In this document: positions 5,840 through 12,285 of the stretch, one piece after another
How positions within the stretch are numbered: the stretch's first letter is position 1
Layout of the letters: each line of letters starts with the position of its first letter
Assembly (NCBI GenBank): GCA_007135845.1
Contig: SLIC01000124.1
Location: 1-12,285, forward strand
DNA from: Candidatus Brevefilum sp.
GTDB taxonomy: Bacteria; Chloroflexota; Anaerolineae; Anaerolineales; Anaerolineaceae
Reading direction: 5' to 3'
Length of the DNA stretch: 12,285 nt
Notes under the pieces: model-generated
The model's database searches: none
The model's input: only the letters and a program-made list of their open reading frames with translations
What the model was told of the DNA's origin: nothing
Position numbers and translations under genes: made by a program

Positions 5840-7498
5840 GTGTTAATCACCCCAGAAAGGGTTATGCCGATAATGTTTGACGAGACGATGTTTGACAAAA
5901 ATAAGAATCAACCTGATCTTGCTGATGGGCCGTCAAAAATGAATGAGCGCTGGGATGATCTGCGAGACGGTCTACTCGACCTCTCTCAGCCTGTGTATCT
6001 TGCCCGGGATGAGGGAAATGTGATTAAGATCGTCAATCCCGGTGATTCAGCAACCTTGTCGAATAATCAGCAGATCGTGTTTGCCCCAGCTTTGTCCATA
6101 GATAAGCTGGGTGACCCTACTTTTCTGTCAACACATGGTTGCGAGTCTGCTTTCTATGCTGGTGCAATGGCCAATGGGATTTCATCACCGGAGATGGTGA
6201 TTGCTATGGGGAAAAACGGTCTGCTATGTTCTTATGGTTCTGGCGGGGTTGCACCTAACACTGTGAGCGCTGCAATTGAGCAGATCCAATCTGCATTGCC
6301 CGAGGGGCCTTATATGGTTAACCTGCTTAACAGCCCCTTTGAACCGGGTTTGGAAGACCAGATTGTTGACCTGTTTATCCAACATCAAGTACATACGATG
6401 GAAGCGTCCGCTTACCTGGCGATCACACCGGGGCTGGTGCGTTATCGTGCCCAAGGGCTGAGCTTAAGGCCTGATGGAAAAATCGAAATTAATAACCACA
6501 TCATTGCCAAGATTTCACGCAAGGAAATCGCCCGTCGGTTCATGCAGCCCGCGCCGGAAAAACTCCTGGCAGAATTAGTACAGGAAGGACATATCTCACA
6601 GCAGCAGGCGAACCTGGCTTCACAAGTGCCGATGGCTGATGATATTACGGTTGAAGCCGATTCGGGTGGTCACACCGATAACCGCCCTTTGCTGTGCCTG
6701 CTGCCGACAATGATCGCAGAACGTGAAGCGGTGTATCAAGCGTTTCCCCAGTTACGGGGACACATTCGAATTGGTGCCGCTGGCGGGATCAGTACCCCGG
6801 AATCAGCCCTGGCAGCACTGATGGCTGGTGCTGCTTATGTGGTGACCGGATCGATCAACCAGGCCTGTATCGAGGCAGCCACTTCACTCAAAACACGGAC
6901 GCTGCTTGCACAGGCAGATATGGCTGATGTGATCATGGCACCCTCTGCGGATATGTTCGAAATGGGTGCCAGGGTCCAGGTCCTCAAGCGCGGCACCATG
7001 TTTGCGATGCGGGCTGCCAAATTGTATGAAATCTACCGGGCATACAACAGCATTGAAGAAATTCCGGCAAAAGATCGCCAACAAATTGAACAGAAATTCT
7101 TCCAGCGCTCATTTGACGAGGTTTGGGAGGACACGGTGGCTTTTTTCGAGCAGCGCAGCCCTACCCATATTACGCGAGCCGACCGGGACCCCAAGCATAA
7201 GATGGCCTTGATCTTCCGCTGGTATCTTGGTCTTTCTTCACGCTGGTCGATTAACAGTGAAAATGGCCGCGAAATGGATTACCAGGTGTGGTGCGGCCCT
7301 TCGATGGGGGCTTTCAATGATTGGGTGCGCGGCACATACCTGGAAGCGGTTGACCAGCGCCGCGTGGTCGATGTCAATTTACATATTCTGATCGGTGCAG
7401 CCTACCTTTACCGGCTTCGGATCCTGGAGGCCCAGGGTATTCAGCTGCCCGAGGTGCTTAAGACTTATCGCCCCGCATCTCCCATTGTGTCGGATTAA
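5840..7498 (+). CDS. pfaD: PfaD-family enoyl reductase of PUFA/polyketide biosynthesis
   Basis: A 552-residue FMN enoyl reductase that acts in trans on ACP-bound enoyl intermediates of PUFA-synthase-type megasynthases. Family hallmarks are plentiful: FLSTHGCESAFYAGAMANGIS (95-115), GKNGLLCSYGSGGV (124-137), the membrane-free barrel with MEASAYLAITPGLVRYR (187-203), the flavin/active-site signature EADSGGHTDNRP (272-283), GAAGGISTPESA (312-323), a VVTGSINQA loop (334-342), and the C-terminal DYQVWCGPSMGAFNDWVRGT (480-499) that separates PfaD from ordinary nitronate monooxygenases. Length matches the family. The GTG start at 5840 is preferred because AGAGGA lies seven bases upstream; the longer reading from a TTG at 5813 lacks a ribosome site and would place that Shine-Dalgarno inside the gene. 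In known clusters PfaD works with PfaA-C, and the PfaA-like start at the window's left edge fits. It ends 25 bases from the convergent ferredoxin gene. Confidence 0.93.
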   Translation: MLITPERVMPIMFDETMFDKNKNQPDLADGPSKMNERWDDLRDGLLDLSQPVYLARDEGNVIKIVNPGDSATLSNNQQIVFAPALSIDKLGDPTFLSTHGCESAFYAGAMANGISSPEMVIAMGKNGLLCSYGSGGVAPNTVSAAIEQIQSALPEGPYMVNLLNSPFEPGLEDQIVDLFIQHQVHTMEASAYLAITPGLVRYRAQGLSLRPDGKIEINNHIIAKISRKEIARRFMQPAPEKLLAELVQEGHISQQQANLASQVPMADDITVEADSGGHTDNRPLLCLLPTMIAEREAVYQAFPQLRGHIRIGAAGGISTPESALAALMAGAAYVVTGSINQACIEAATSLKTRTLLAQADMADVIMAPSADMFEMGARVQVLKRGTMFAMRAAKLYEIYRAYNSIEEIPAKDRQQIEQKFFQRSFDEVWEDTVAFFEQRSPTHITRADRDPKHKMALIFRWYLGLSSRWSINSENGREMDYQVWCGPSMGAFNDWVRGTYLEAVDQRRVVDVNLHILIGAAYLYRLRILEAQGIQLPEVLKTYRPASPIVSD

Positions 7499-7523
7499 CT
7501 GGATAGGATCGAAGGACACTAAT

Positions 7524-7949
7524 TTATGATTTTTCCCTGGTGCGCATGGTGATTGCTTCCACTGGGCAGATTTCAGCGCAGAATGCGCAGGCAATACAGT
7601 CATTCGGACGGGCTAATATGGGGAAACCCCGCGCGGTATTTTGTTCCTGAATATATTCGAGTTCAAAACAGCTCACCGGGCAAATAGTGACACACAAACC
7701 ACAGGAAACACAGGTTTTCTGTTCAATGGCCGGTTTATGCCAATCCATTTTCTTGACTCGCTGGGCAAGCTCCCCCTGGGGGGTGAGGACCGCCTGGTAA
7801 GGGCAGACCCTGCCGCAGGTGCCGCATTCAATGCAGCGCTGTGGATCGATAAGATGGACTTGATGATGTTCCCCGGTGATGGCCTGGGTGGGACAGGGGC
7901 GAACACAGGCCCGGCAGCCGCGGCAGTTTTCGGTGATCCTATAAGCCAT
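7524..7949 (-). CDS. Four-cluster [4Fe-4S] ferredoxin, electron-transfer subunit of the aldehyde oxidoreductase
   Basis: A 141-residue polyferredoxin. Four complete CxxCxxCxxxCP motifs begin at Cys9, Cys39, Cys80 and Cys118, so up to four [4Fe-4S] clusters are predicted. The first two and last two motifs look like two bacterial-type two-cluster modules joined by a linker (residues 55-78). It lacks a signal peptide or membrane segment, so it should be cytoplasmic. Its start is inside the end of the aldehyde oxidoreductase gene (11-base overlap), with GGAGG (7956-7960) six bases before the ATG at 7949; an ATG six bases earlier would directly abut the Shine-Dalgarno. Size and cluster number match the small polyferredoxin subunit of the Aromatoleum-type tungsten aldehyde oxidoreductase (established family knowledge), so it probably carries electrons between the AOR tungsten site and a further partner. 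No FAD subunit is seen beside it. Confidence 0.93.
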   Translation of the reverse strand: MAYRITENCRGCRACVRPCPTQAITGEHHQVHLIDPQRCIECGTCGRVCPYQAVLTPQGELAQRVKKMDWHKPAIEQKTCVSCGLCVTICPVSCFELEYIQEQNTARGFPILARPNDCIACAFCAEICPVEAITMRTREKS

Positions 7950-9924
7950 ATTCATCCTCCCAACCTGATACCCGGTCTTCCAGATCGAGGGCCGACAGGG
8001 TTTCCCGGGTGGGGTAGCCTGAGTCTGCATCCCAGCCGATTTGCTCCCAGTACATGCGCCGCATGGCAGGGTAATCGATCTGGTTGCCCCGGTTGGGACC
8101 GCTTTCCTGGGGTGGGATGCCCAGGGCTCGCCGGCTGATTTTGATGTCGACTGGCTCAACCCCCTGTTTGATGTTAAACAACTGGCGGAGGGTTTGAATG
8201 CGGTGACCGACTTTAAGGTATTCTTGTGGTGTGTATGACCAGCCAGTGGCGGCATTGGTCCACTCAAATAGGGGCAGGCGATCCACGCCGATGTAAATCC
8301 CAAACAGGCAAATCCCCAAGGCATTATAGAAATTCGTAAATTTGGAAACAGCCACTGCCCGCTGAATGATTTCTTCTGTGGGGATAAAGTTTTGTTTCTT
8401 GCGAGAAATCAAGGGTGGTTTGGGCAAGTGTTTTACACGTGTCCACAGGCGATACAGAATGTAGTAGATAAAGGCGCCTGAAGTGTGCCGGCCTGGTGCA
8501 GGTTCCACACCGGCGTGTAAACCGAAACCCGGGTCCAGCCGGGAATCATGAAAGGCCAGCTCTGAGCCGCCGGCAGCAATGGCCGCTTTGCGGTCTTCGA
8601 TGTTCAACCGTGCTGCGGCCTTTTTCGAGCCGTCCGCCAGCACATCACCGATGCCCTCGCGGGCGATCATTGCTTTGACCAGCGAAAGGATGGCATCACG
8701 GTTGCCCCAGGTCAGTTCTAATCCGCCTGTGTCTTCGAGGGTCAGTGTGCCGTCCTGGTACCATTCGATGGCTGCGGCTACCGTGGCCCCGGCGGAGATC
8801 GTGTCCATCCCAGCCCGGTTGAGCAGGTCATTAACCTCCAAAACCAGTGAATAGTCCTCATTTAAGATCAATCCGGTAAAGGCCAGCGTGGTCTCATATT
8901 CGGGTTTCTTGATCACCCGGTTATCACTGAAGCCGTTGATTTTTCCCCCGCATCCTAACGGGCAGGCCAGGCAGTGGTACTTCTTCTGCTCCAGTTCTGA
9001 TATGGCATCCGGTGAGATTTGTTTTGAGGCTTCCTGGGGGAAATCCTCATAAGTTCCTGACCAGTTCTTGATCGGTGCGTCACCCCACTCGATTGAGGTC
9101 TGGTTCAAGCCAACGGTGCCCCACTTTCTGAGAATGCCTGTAAAAAGGATCCCATCCCAGCGGAGCTTGATCCACGGGTTACGTAAGAATTTACCAGCTA
9201 TGGCCATCATGCGGGCAGTAAAAGGGATGCGGAAGCGGGTGATTTTGGCTGGCTTTTGGCAGAGCGCTTTCATCTTCTGTGCATCAGCAACCGGGATTGT
9301 TCGCGCACCGGCAAGGACGACGGCCTTCAAGTTCTTGCTGCCCATCACGGCACCCAGGCCAGAACGGGCCGCCATGCGCCCAAAGTCGTGACTGATCCCC
9401 GCAATCAGGGATTGCTTTTCTCCAGCCGGGCCAATACAGACGACCCCGGGTTTGCGTTGACCACCATGCCGTTCCAGGAGGGCGCTTTCAGCCTCGGATG
9501 CGTCTGATCCCCACAAATCATCTGCTGGCAGCAGTTGCGGGCCTCCAGAGTCAATGAATAAGTAGATCGGCCGCTCACTTTGCCCTTTGATGAAAATGCC
9601 GTCATACCCGCATTTTTTGATTGCCAATGAGAAATAGCCGCCGCAGTTGGCATCTCCCCAGGTGTTGGTTAAAGGTGATTTTCCCACTGCCATCCAGCGT
9701 CCTGAAAAGAGGCTGGGTGTCCCGGTCAGCAGGCCTGAGACAAAACCCAGCACGTTTTCAGGGCCGAGAGGGTCAGCCCCGGGTGGGATATGCTCATAGA
9801 GCAGGTGGGCGGCCAGCCCCATCCCAGATAGAAAATCCCGGTAAATGTTCTCAGGGATCTCTTCTTCGATAAACTGTTGTGTGCCTAAATTGACCCACAG
9901 GACTTTACCCGTAACGGCTGGCAT
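7939..9924 (-). CDS. Aldehyde ferredoxin oxidoreductase, tungstopterin large subunit
   Basis: A 661-residue member of the AOR family, which interconverts aldehydes and carboxylic acids with a tungsto-bispterin cofactor and one [4Fe-4S] cluster. It starts GKVLWVNLGTQ (6-16) and contains SGMGLAAHLLYEHIPPGADPLGPEN (33-57), the pterin-binding SGRWMAVGKSPLTNTWGDANCGGYF (74-98) and GRMAARSGLGAVMGSKNLKA (182-201). It then has the cluster ligands Cys318, Cys321, Cys325 (CLACPLGC) with a fourth at Cys539 (NALGICLF), the PEYET block (341-345), AGMDTIS (371-377), and SELAFHDSR (454-462). It is somewhat longer than the 605-residue Pyrococcus enzyme. The start at 9924 is where homology begins, preceded by AGGAAAG; the gene overlaps the DUF362 stop by 20 bases and the ferredoxin start by 11. 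The pterin-contacting motifs begin with Asn (369 and 534) where Asp is often described. The aldehyde substrate cannot be read from sequence. Confidence 0.95.
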   Translation of the reverse strand: MPAVTGKVLWVNLGTQQFIEEEIPENIYRDFLSGMGLAAHLLYEHIPPGADPLGPENVLGFVSGLLTGTPSLFSGRWMAVGKSPLTNTWGDANCGGYFSLAIKKCGYDGIFIKGQSERPIYLFIDSGGPQLLPADDLWGSDASEAESALLERHGGQRKPGVVCIGPAGEKQSLIAGISHDFGRMAARSGLGAVMGSKNLKAVVLAGARTIPVADAQKMKALCQKPAKITRFRIPFTARMMAIAGKFLRNPWIKLRWDGILFTGILRKWGTVGLNQTSIEWGDAPIKNWSGTYEDFPQEASKQISPDAISELEQKKYHCLACPLGCGGKINGFSDNRVIKKPEYETTLAFTGLILNEDYSLVLEVNDLLNRAGMDTISAGATVAAAIEWYQDGTLTLEDTGGLELTWGNRDAILSLVKAMIAREGIGDVLADGSKKAAARLNIEDRKAAIAAGGSELAFHDSRLDPGFGLHAGVEPAPGRHTSGAFIYYILYRLWTRVKHLPKPPLISRKKQNFIPTEEIIQRAVAVSKFTNFYNALGICLFGIYIGVDRLPLFEWTNAATGWSYTPQEYLKVGHRIQTLRQLFNIKQGVEPVDIKISRRALGIPPQESGPNRGNQIDYPAMRRMYWEQIGWDADSGYPTRETLSALDLEDRVSGWEDEYGL

Positions 9925-11737
9925 GTGTTGTATCTTTCCTGATTTTTTTGGTGTCGTGTCTTTCACTTTTTTCTGCTTGCTTCGGGCTGGCGAAGATGCG
10001 TTTGAGGCGGTTGACCAGCGGCAACCCACGGTTGAATAATCCCTGGTCTAAGAATGTCGCCAGCATGGCGTGATTTTCAGCTGCGCACAGGGTTTTGATT
10101 TCTGCGGTACTGAGCGGCGGCAGGGGCCAGGGGATGACGGCCTGATCCAATACTTGATTGTTCGTCGGCTGAGTCTGTGAAGGTGTGTAGTCCATGCTGA
10201 GGGGACAGTCGAGACGGTGGCCGGCCCGGTAGAGGCGCTTTCTTTTTTCGCATAGGCGAATGGTGTCGATCAATAGGGGGAACAAATGTCGATTCTTGGG
10301 ACTGACGACCCGGCAAAATGTGCCTGTTAAGCGGTGCAGTGCTACATGCGGTTGATTGGGGAAGGGCATGCAGCCTTCGACATAACTGTCGACGAACTTT
10401 GAAAGGTGCTGAGTACAGCTGCCAATGGCCAGTTTTTTCCCGGGCAAGGCGGCGATCTGCTCGGTTGTGTAGGTCTGGCCATCAGCATCCAGGTAGAGGC
10501 GTTGACCGTCCAGCACTGCGCCATCGCCAATGATCACTACGAGTTGAAAATCACGAGAAAGGCCCTCACGATAGATCATTTCAAACCCAAAGCGGGTGGA
10601 TGCCAGGCAGCCGCCCCGGCATTCCATGGCGATTTGCTCGACCATGTCGGTGGTAAATTGATCTGAGCTATACAGTCGTCGTGAATGCGGCAGGCTGCGG
10701 CCGGTTAGTGCCAGAACATTGGGGAATTGCTCTCGGAAGGATGGGTTGAACAGGGATGGGTCTGCCGGTCGGTAGGGGGTTACCCGCTGCTCACCGATCA
10801 CGTGGGTGGTGGGATCGCCAAATCCTGCCGTAACAGCAGCCTGGAGCAAGGGAATCTGATCGGGGTCAAATCCCATCATGCGGGCAGCCACGCGGTCCGT
10901 TTCGAGGCAGTTGGTGCCGCTGATGATCACCCGGCTGTCGACCGGATCAACCGGGGCGGGGCAGTTGCCTTCACCGCCCACCAGGCCGTCGATGACTGTC
11001 AGGTCTGGTTCGATCAGGTGCAGAATATCGACTAGTTTTTCATCGAGAGCAAAGTGGTGATGACGCTGGCGCAGGTTATAGGGCAGCAGTCCCATGGCGT
11101 TCTTCAACCCGAGGGTGACCTCGGTATAGAGGTTGGTCTTCATTTTGGCAACCGAGATTAAAAAAGCCTCACCACGTAAAACGGGTTCGAAGATTTTGGG
11201 GATGATGATCTCTTTTTGAATCTGTGCCTGGGGCAGGTAATAGCGTTCGGTCAGTTCTTCTTCTAAGGCAACCAGCGCTACCTGGTGGTGGCGGGCGAGC
11301 CGATCCAGGCCGGCGACGCGGAAGGAGCCGCGTGTCGGTACACCGCGCCCCGAGGATTCAGCGATTACGATTTTATCGGAGTGTTTTTTTAGGAAGGCGA
11401 CCAATGCGTCCAGCACCCGCGGGTCGGTGGTTTCCGGGTAGTCCCGTTCAACCAGGCCCATTTGGGAATAGACCGTGACCAGGTTGGGTTTGAGGAAGAC
11501 GGTTTTTCCCTGTAACTTTTGTAAACAGCCGGTGTGTGCGTCCAGTTGGGTAAGGTTCTCTGCCACCAGGTGGTAGATGGCTTGAACGTCGGGTCGGGAA
11601 AAATAGGCCGGCGTGCCGTAATTCCTGGGCAGTGCTACAAAATCACGGCGGTAGTCCCCATGCGGGGCATGGCTGATAACAACCGCGTTTTGCCTATCCT
11701 GTGGAATTTTAATGTTAGCCTGGTTTTGATACGTCAT
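9905..11737 (-). CDS. DUF362 domain protein with an additional cysteine-containing C-terminal domain
   Basis: A 610-residue protein with no signal peptide or membrane segment. Residues about 76-315 match the DUF362 family: GKTVFLKPNLVTVY (77-90), VIAESSGRG (124-132), FLISVAKMKTNLYTEVTLGLKNAMGLLP (192-219), IDGLVGGEGNCPAP (249-262) and ISGTNCLETDRVAARMMGFD (272-291). The DUF362 function is unassigned. A second domain (about 340-510) has Cys373-x3-Cys377, Cys441 in AIGSC and Cys456 in DSYVEGCMPFP, an arrangement reminiscent of the [4Fe-4S] subunit of complex I or NiFe hydrogenase. Residues 570-610 are strongly basic. It is the first gene of a three-gene operon, overlapping the AOR start by 20 bases, so a role in the aldehyde oxidoreductase system (maturation or electron transfer) is inferred. 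The ATG at 11735-11737 lacks a good Shine-Dalgarno; homology does not decide between it and a later start. Confidence 0.82.
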   Translation of the reverse strand: MTYQNQANIKIPQDRQNAVVISHAPHGDYRRDFVALPRNYGTPAYFSRPDVQAIYHLVAENLTQLDAHTGCLQKLQGKTVFLKPNLVTVYSQMGLVERDYPETTDPRVLDALVAFLKKHSDKIVIAESSGRGVPTRGSFRVAGLDRLARHHQVALVALEEELTERYYLPQAQIQKEIIIPKIFEPVLRGEAFLISVAKMKTNLYTEVTLGLKNAMGLLPYNLRQRHHHFALDEKLVDILHLIEPDLTVIDGLVGGEGNCPAPVDPVDSRVIISGTNCLETDRVAARMMGFDPDQIPLLQAAVTAGFGDPTTHVIGEQRVTPYRPADPSLFNPSFREQFPNVLALTGRSLPHSRRLYSSDQFTTDMVEQIAMECRGGCLASTRFGFEMIYREGLSRDFQLVVIIGDGAVLDGQRLYLDADGQTYTTEQIAALPGKKLAIGSCTQHLSKFVDSYVEGCMPFPNQPHVALHRLTGTFCRVVSPKNRHLFPLLIDTIRLCEKRKRLYRAGHRLDCPLSMDYTPSQTQPTNNQVLDQAVIPWPLPPLSTAEIKTLCAAENHAMLATFLDQGLFNRGLPLVNRLKRIFASPKQAEKSERHDTKKIRKDTTHASRYG

Positions 11738-11858
11738 TATTTGTGTAATCTACCAATAATCATCGCTTCGATCATGTATCGTCAGAATGTTCTTGATTGT
11801 ATCATCAATGGGAGTGATTCTCTTAAATTAGGTATTCGTTTGTGTGAACACATAAAGA

Positions 11859-11886
11859 TCCACCATGGTGTTCTGACCATGGTGGA
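11859..11886. repeat. Near-perfect inverted repeat (11-bp arms, 6-base loop)
   Basis: CCACCATGGT (11860-11869) is followed by GTTCTG and then its exact reverse complement ACCATGGTGG (11876-11885). One more T-A pair extends the stem at 11859/11886. Each arm contains the palindrome CCATGG. Neither side has a T-run long enough for a clear intrinsic terminator. It could be an operator for the DUF362 operon, an RNA hairpin at the end of the upstream transcript, or a second, weaker stop signal. Confidence 0.75.
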
Positions 11887-11928
11887 AAAGATGCCAACCA
11901 TTGACGCTATGGCATTGAGTGTGGGTTG

Positions 11929-11962
11929 AAAAAATTTTGCCTGTGATATCTTTTCCACAGGC
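11929..11962 (-). terminator. Rho-independent terminator of the DUF4190-like gene
   Basis: On the minus strand GCCTGTG pairs perfectly with CACAGGC (11956-11962 with 11939-11945) across a 10-base loop. It is followed at once by AAAATTTTTT (11938-11929). It begins 15 bases after the TAA of the DUF4190-like gene and separates that transcript from the DUF362-AOR operon. Confidence 0.8.
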
Positions 11963-11977
11963 ATGAAGCGCCTGGTT

Positions 11978-12285
11978 TTAAAAGAAACCGGATAAGATGG
12001 AGTCGAGTAAGCCTTCGAATAGGCCTGCACCTACGCCTAACAAGCCCAAAATGAATCTTATCAGCGACCAGAGCAGGGAAACGCCAGCGCCGATGATGCC
12101 GGTGATCATCCCGATCACGGCCATCTGGCGGCCTGTTTGCTGTCCATTGGATTCATCGATCTGCTTCCGGGCGATGAAACCCATTACAGCCCCGGCAATG
12201 CCAAACAGCACCCCGGGCACTCCCAAACAGGGGACGCAAAAATTGATCAGCAGTGCTAACACGCTGATGATGCCGGCGATCAAAC
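11978..12285 (-). CDS. Small DUF4190-like integral membrane protein, N-terminus outside the window
   Basis: The last 102 or so codons are visible; the frame is open to the right edge, so the start lies outside. Visible features are a hydrophobic segment (ISVLALLINF...GVLFGIAGAVMGFIA), a short polar loop (RKQIDESNGQQTGRQ) and a second hydrophobic segment (MAVIGMITGIIGAGVSLL), then a hydrophobic amphipathic tail rich in Gly and Leu. The pattern GIAGAVMGFIARKQI followed by GQQTGRQMAVIGMITGIIG is typical of DUF4190/DUF4352-associated small membrane proteins of unknown function. It lies upstream of, and is separated by a terminator from, the DUF362-AOR operon, so no functional link is implied. Confidence 0.72.
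   Translation of the reverse strand, partial: LIAGIISVLALLINFCVPCLGVPGVLFGIAGAVMGFIARKQIDESNGQQTGRQMAVIGMITGIIGAGVSLLWSLIRFILGLLGVGAGLFEGLLDSILSGFF

Larger units (their letters stand above)
11738..11977. other. Intergenic region upstream of the DUF362-AOR operon
   Basis: This region of 240 bases has no convincing gene. It holds the terminator of the DUF4190-like gene (11929-11962) and an inverted repeat (11860-11885). It must also carry the promoter for the DUF362-AOR-ferredoxin operon. A minus-strand TACAAT (11796-11801) would be a fair -10 box, but no good -35 is spaced correctly, so I do not call the promoter. Confidence 0.7.

Noticed and set aside
7950..8324. Long upstream extension of the ferredoxin frame
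   Set aside because: It lies wholly inside the AOR coding region in another frame and has a composition unlike a real protein; a strong Shine-Dalgarno fixes the start at 7949.
9925..10029. AOR start upstream, inside the DUF362 gene
   Set aside because: The AOR family begins with GKVLWVNL-type sequence within a few residues of Met at 9924; the extra 35 residues are the DUF362 tail in another frame.

Overview
The window holds two functional blocks from what looks like an anaerobic bacterium with mid-range GC. The tungsten-type aldehyde oxidoreductase and its four-cluster ferredoxin point to an anaerobe. The combination of a PccB/AccC/free BCCP carboxylase with a PfaD-like lipid gene would fit a Chloroflexota (Anaerolineae-like) genome, but this lineage is an impression, not a demonstrated fact.

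Left block (1-7498), lipid/polyketide synthesis. On the minus strand, reading leftward, an operon encodes all three parts of a biotin-dependent acyl-CoA carboxylase: carboxyltransferase (3704-2112), biotin carboxylase (2104-623) and biotin carrier protein (619-104). It runs directly into the N-terminus of a PfaA-like ketoacyl synthase that leaves the window at base 1. Gaps are 7, 3 and 8 bases, and the carrier-protein stop codon lies inside the synthase Shine-Dalgarno sequence. Diverging from it on the plus strand are two flavoproteins of the nitronate monooxygenase/2-nitropropane dioxygenase fold: a nitronate-monooxygenase-like protein (4104-5642) and a clear PfaD homologue (5840-7498). PfaD is the stand-alone enoyl reductase of PUFA-synthase-type megasynthases. 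The carboxylase would supply malonyl- (or methylmalonyl-) CoA, the synthase would condense it, and PfaD would reduce enoyl intermediates. The 399-base divergent intergenic region (3705-4103) carries candidate promoters, an operator-like palindrome and a hairpin followed by eight T.

Right block (7524-11737, minus strand), redox. Three overlapping genes read leftward: a DUF362 protein with an extra cysteine-containing C-terminal domain (11737-9905), an aldehyde ferredoxin oxidoreductase large subunit (9924-7939) and a ferredoxin with four [4Fe-4S] motifs (7949-7524). Overlaps of 20 and 11 bases suggest translational coupling and a shared complex or pathway. This operon converges on pfaD with only 25 bases between the stops. 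Whether it acts on products of the lipid block is open.

Right edge. A partial DUF4190-like small membrane protein (minus, 11978 to beyond 12285) ends in a good rho-independent terminator (11929-11962). A separate perfect inverted repeat lies at 11860-11885. I saw no tRNA, rRNA, CRISPR array, insertion sequence or attachment site.
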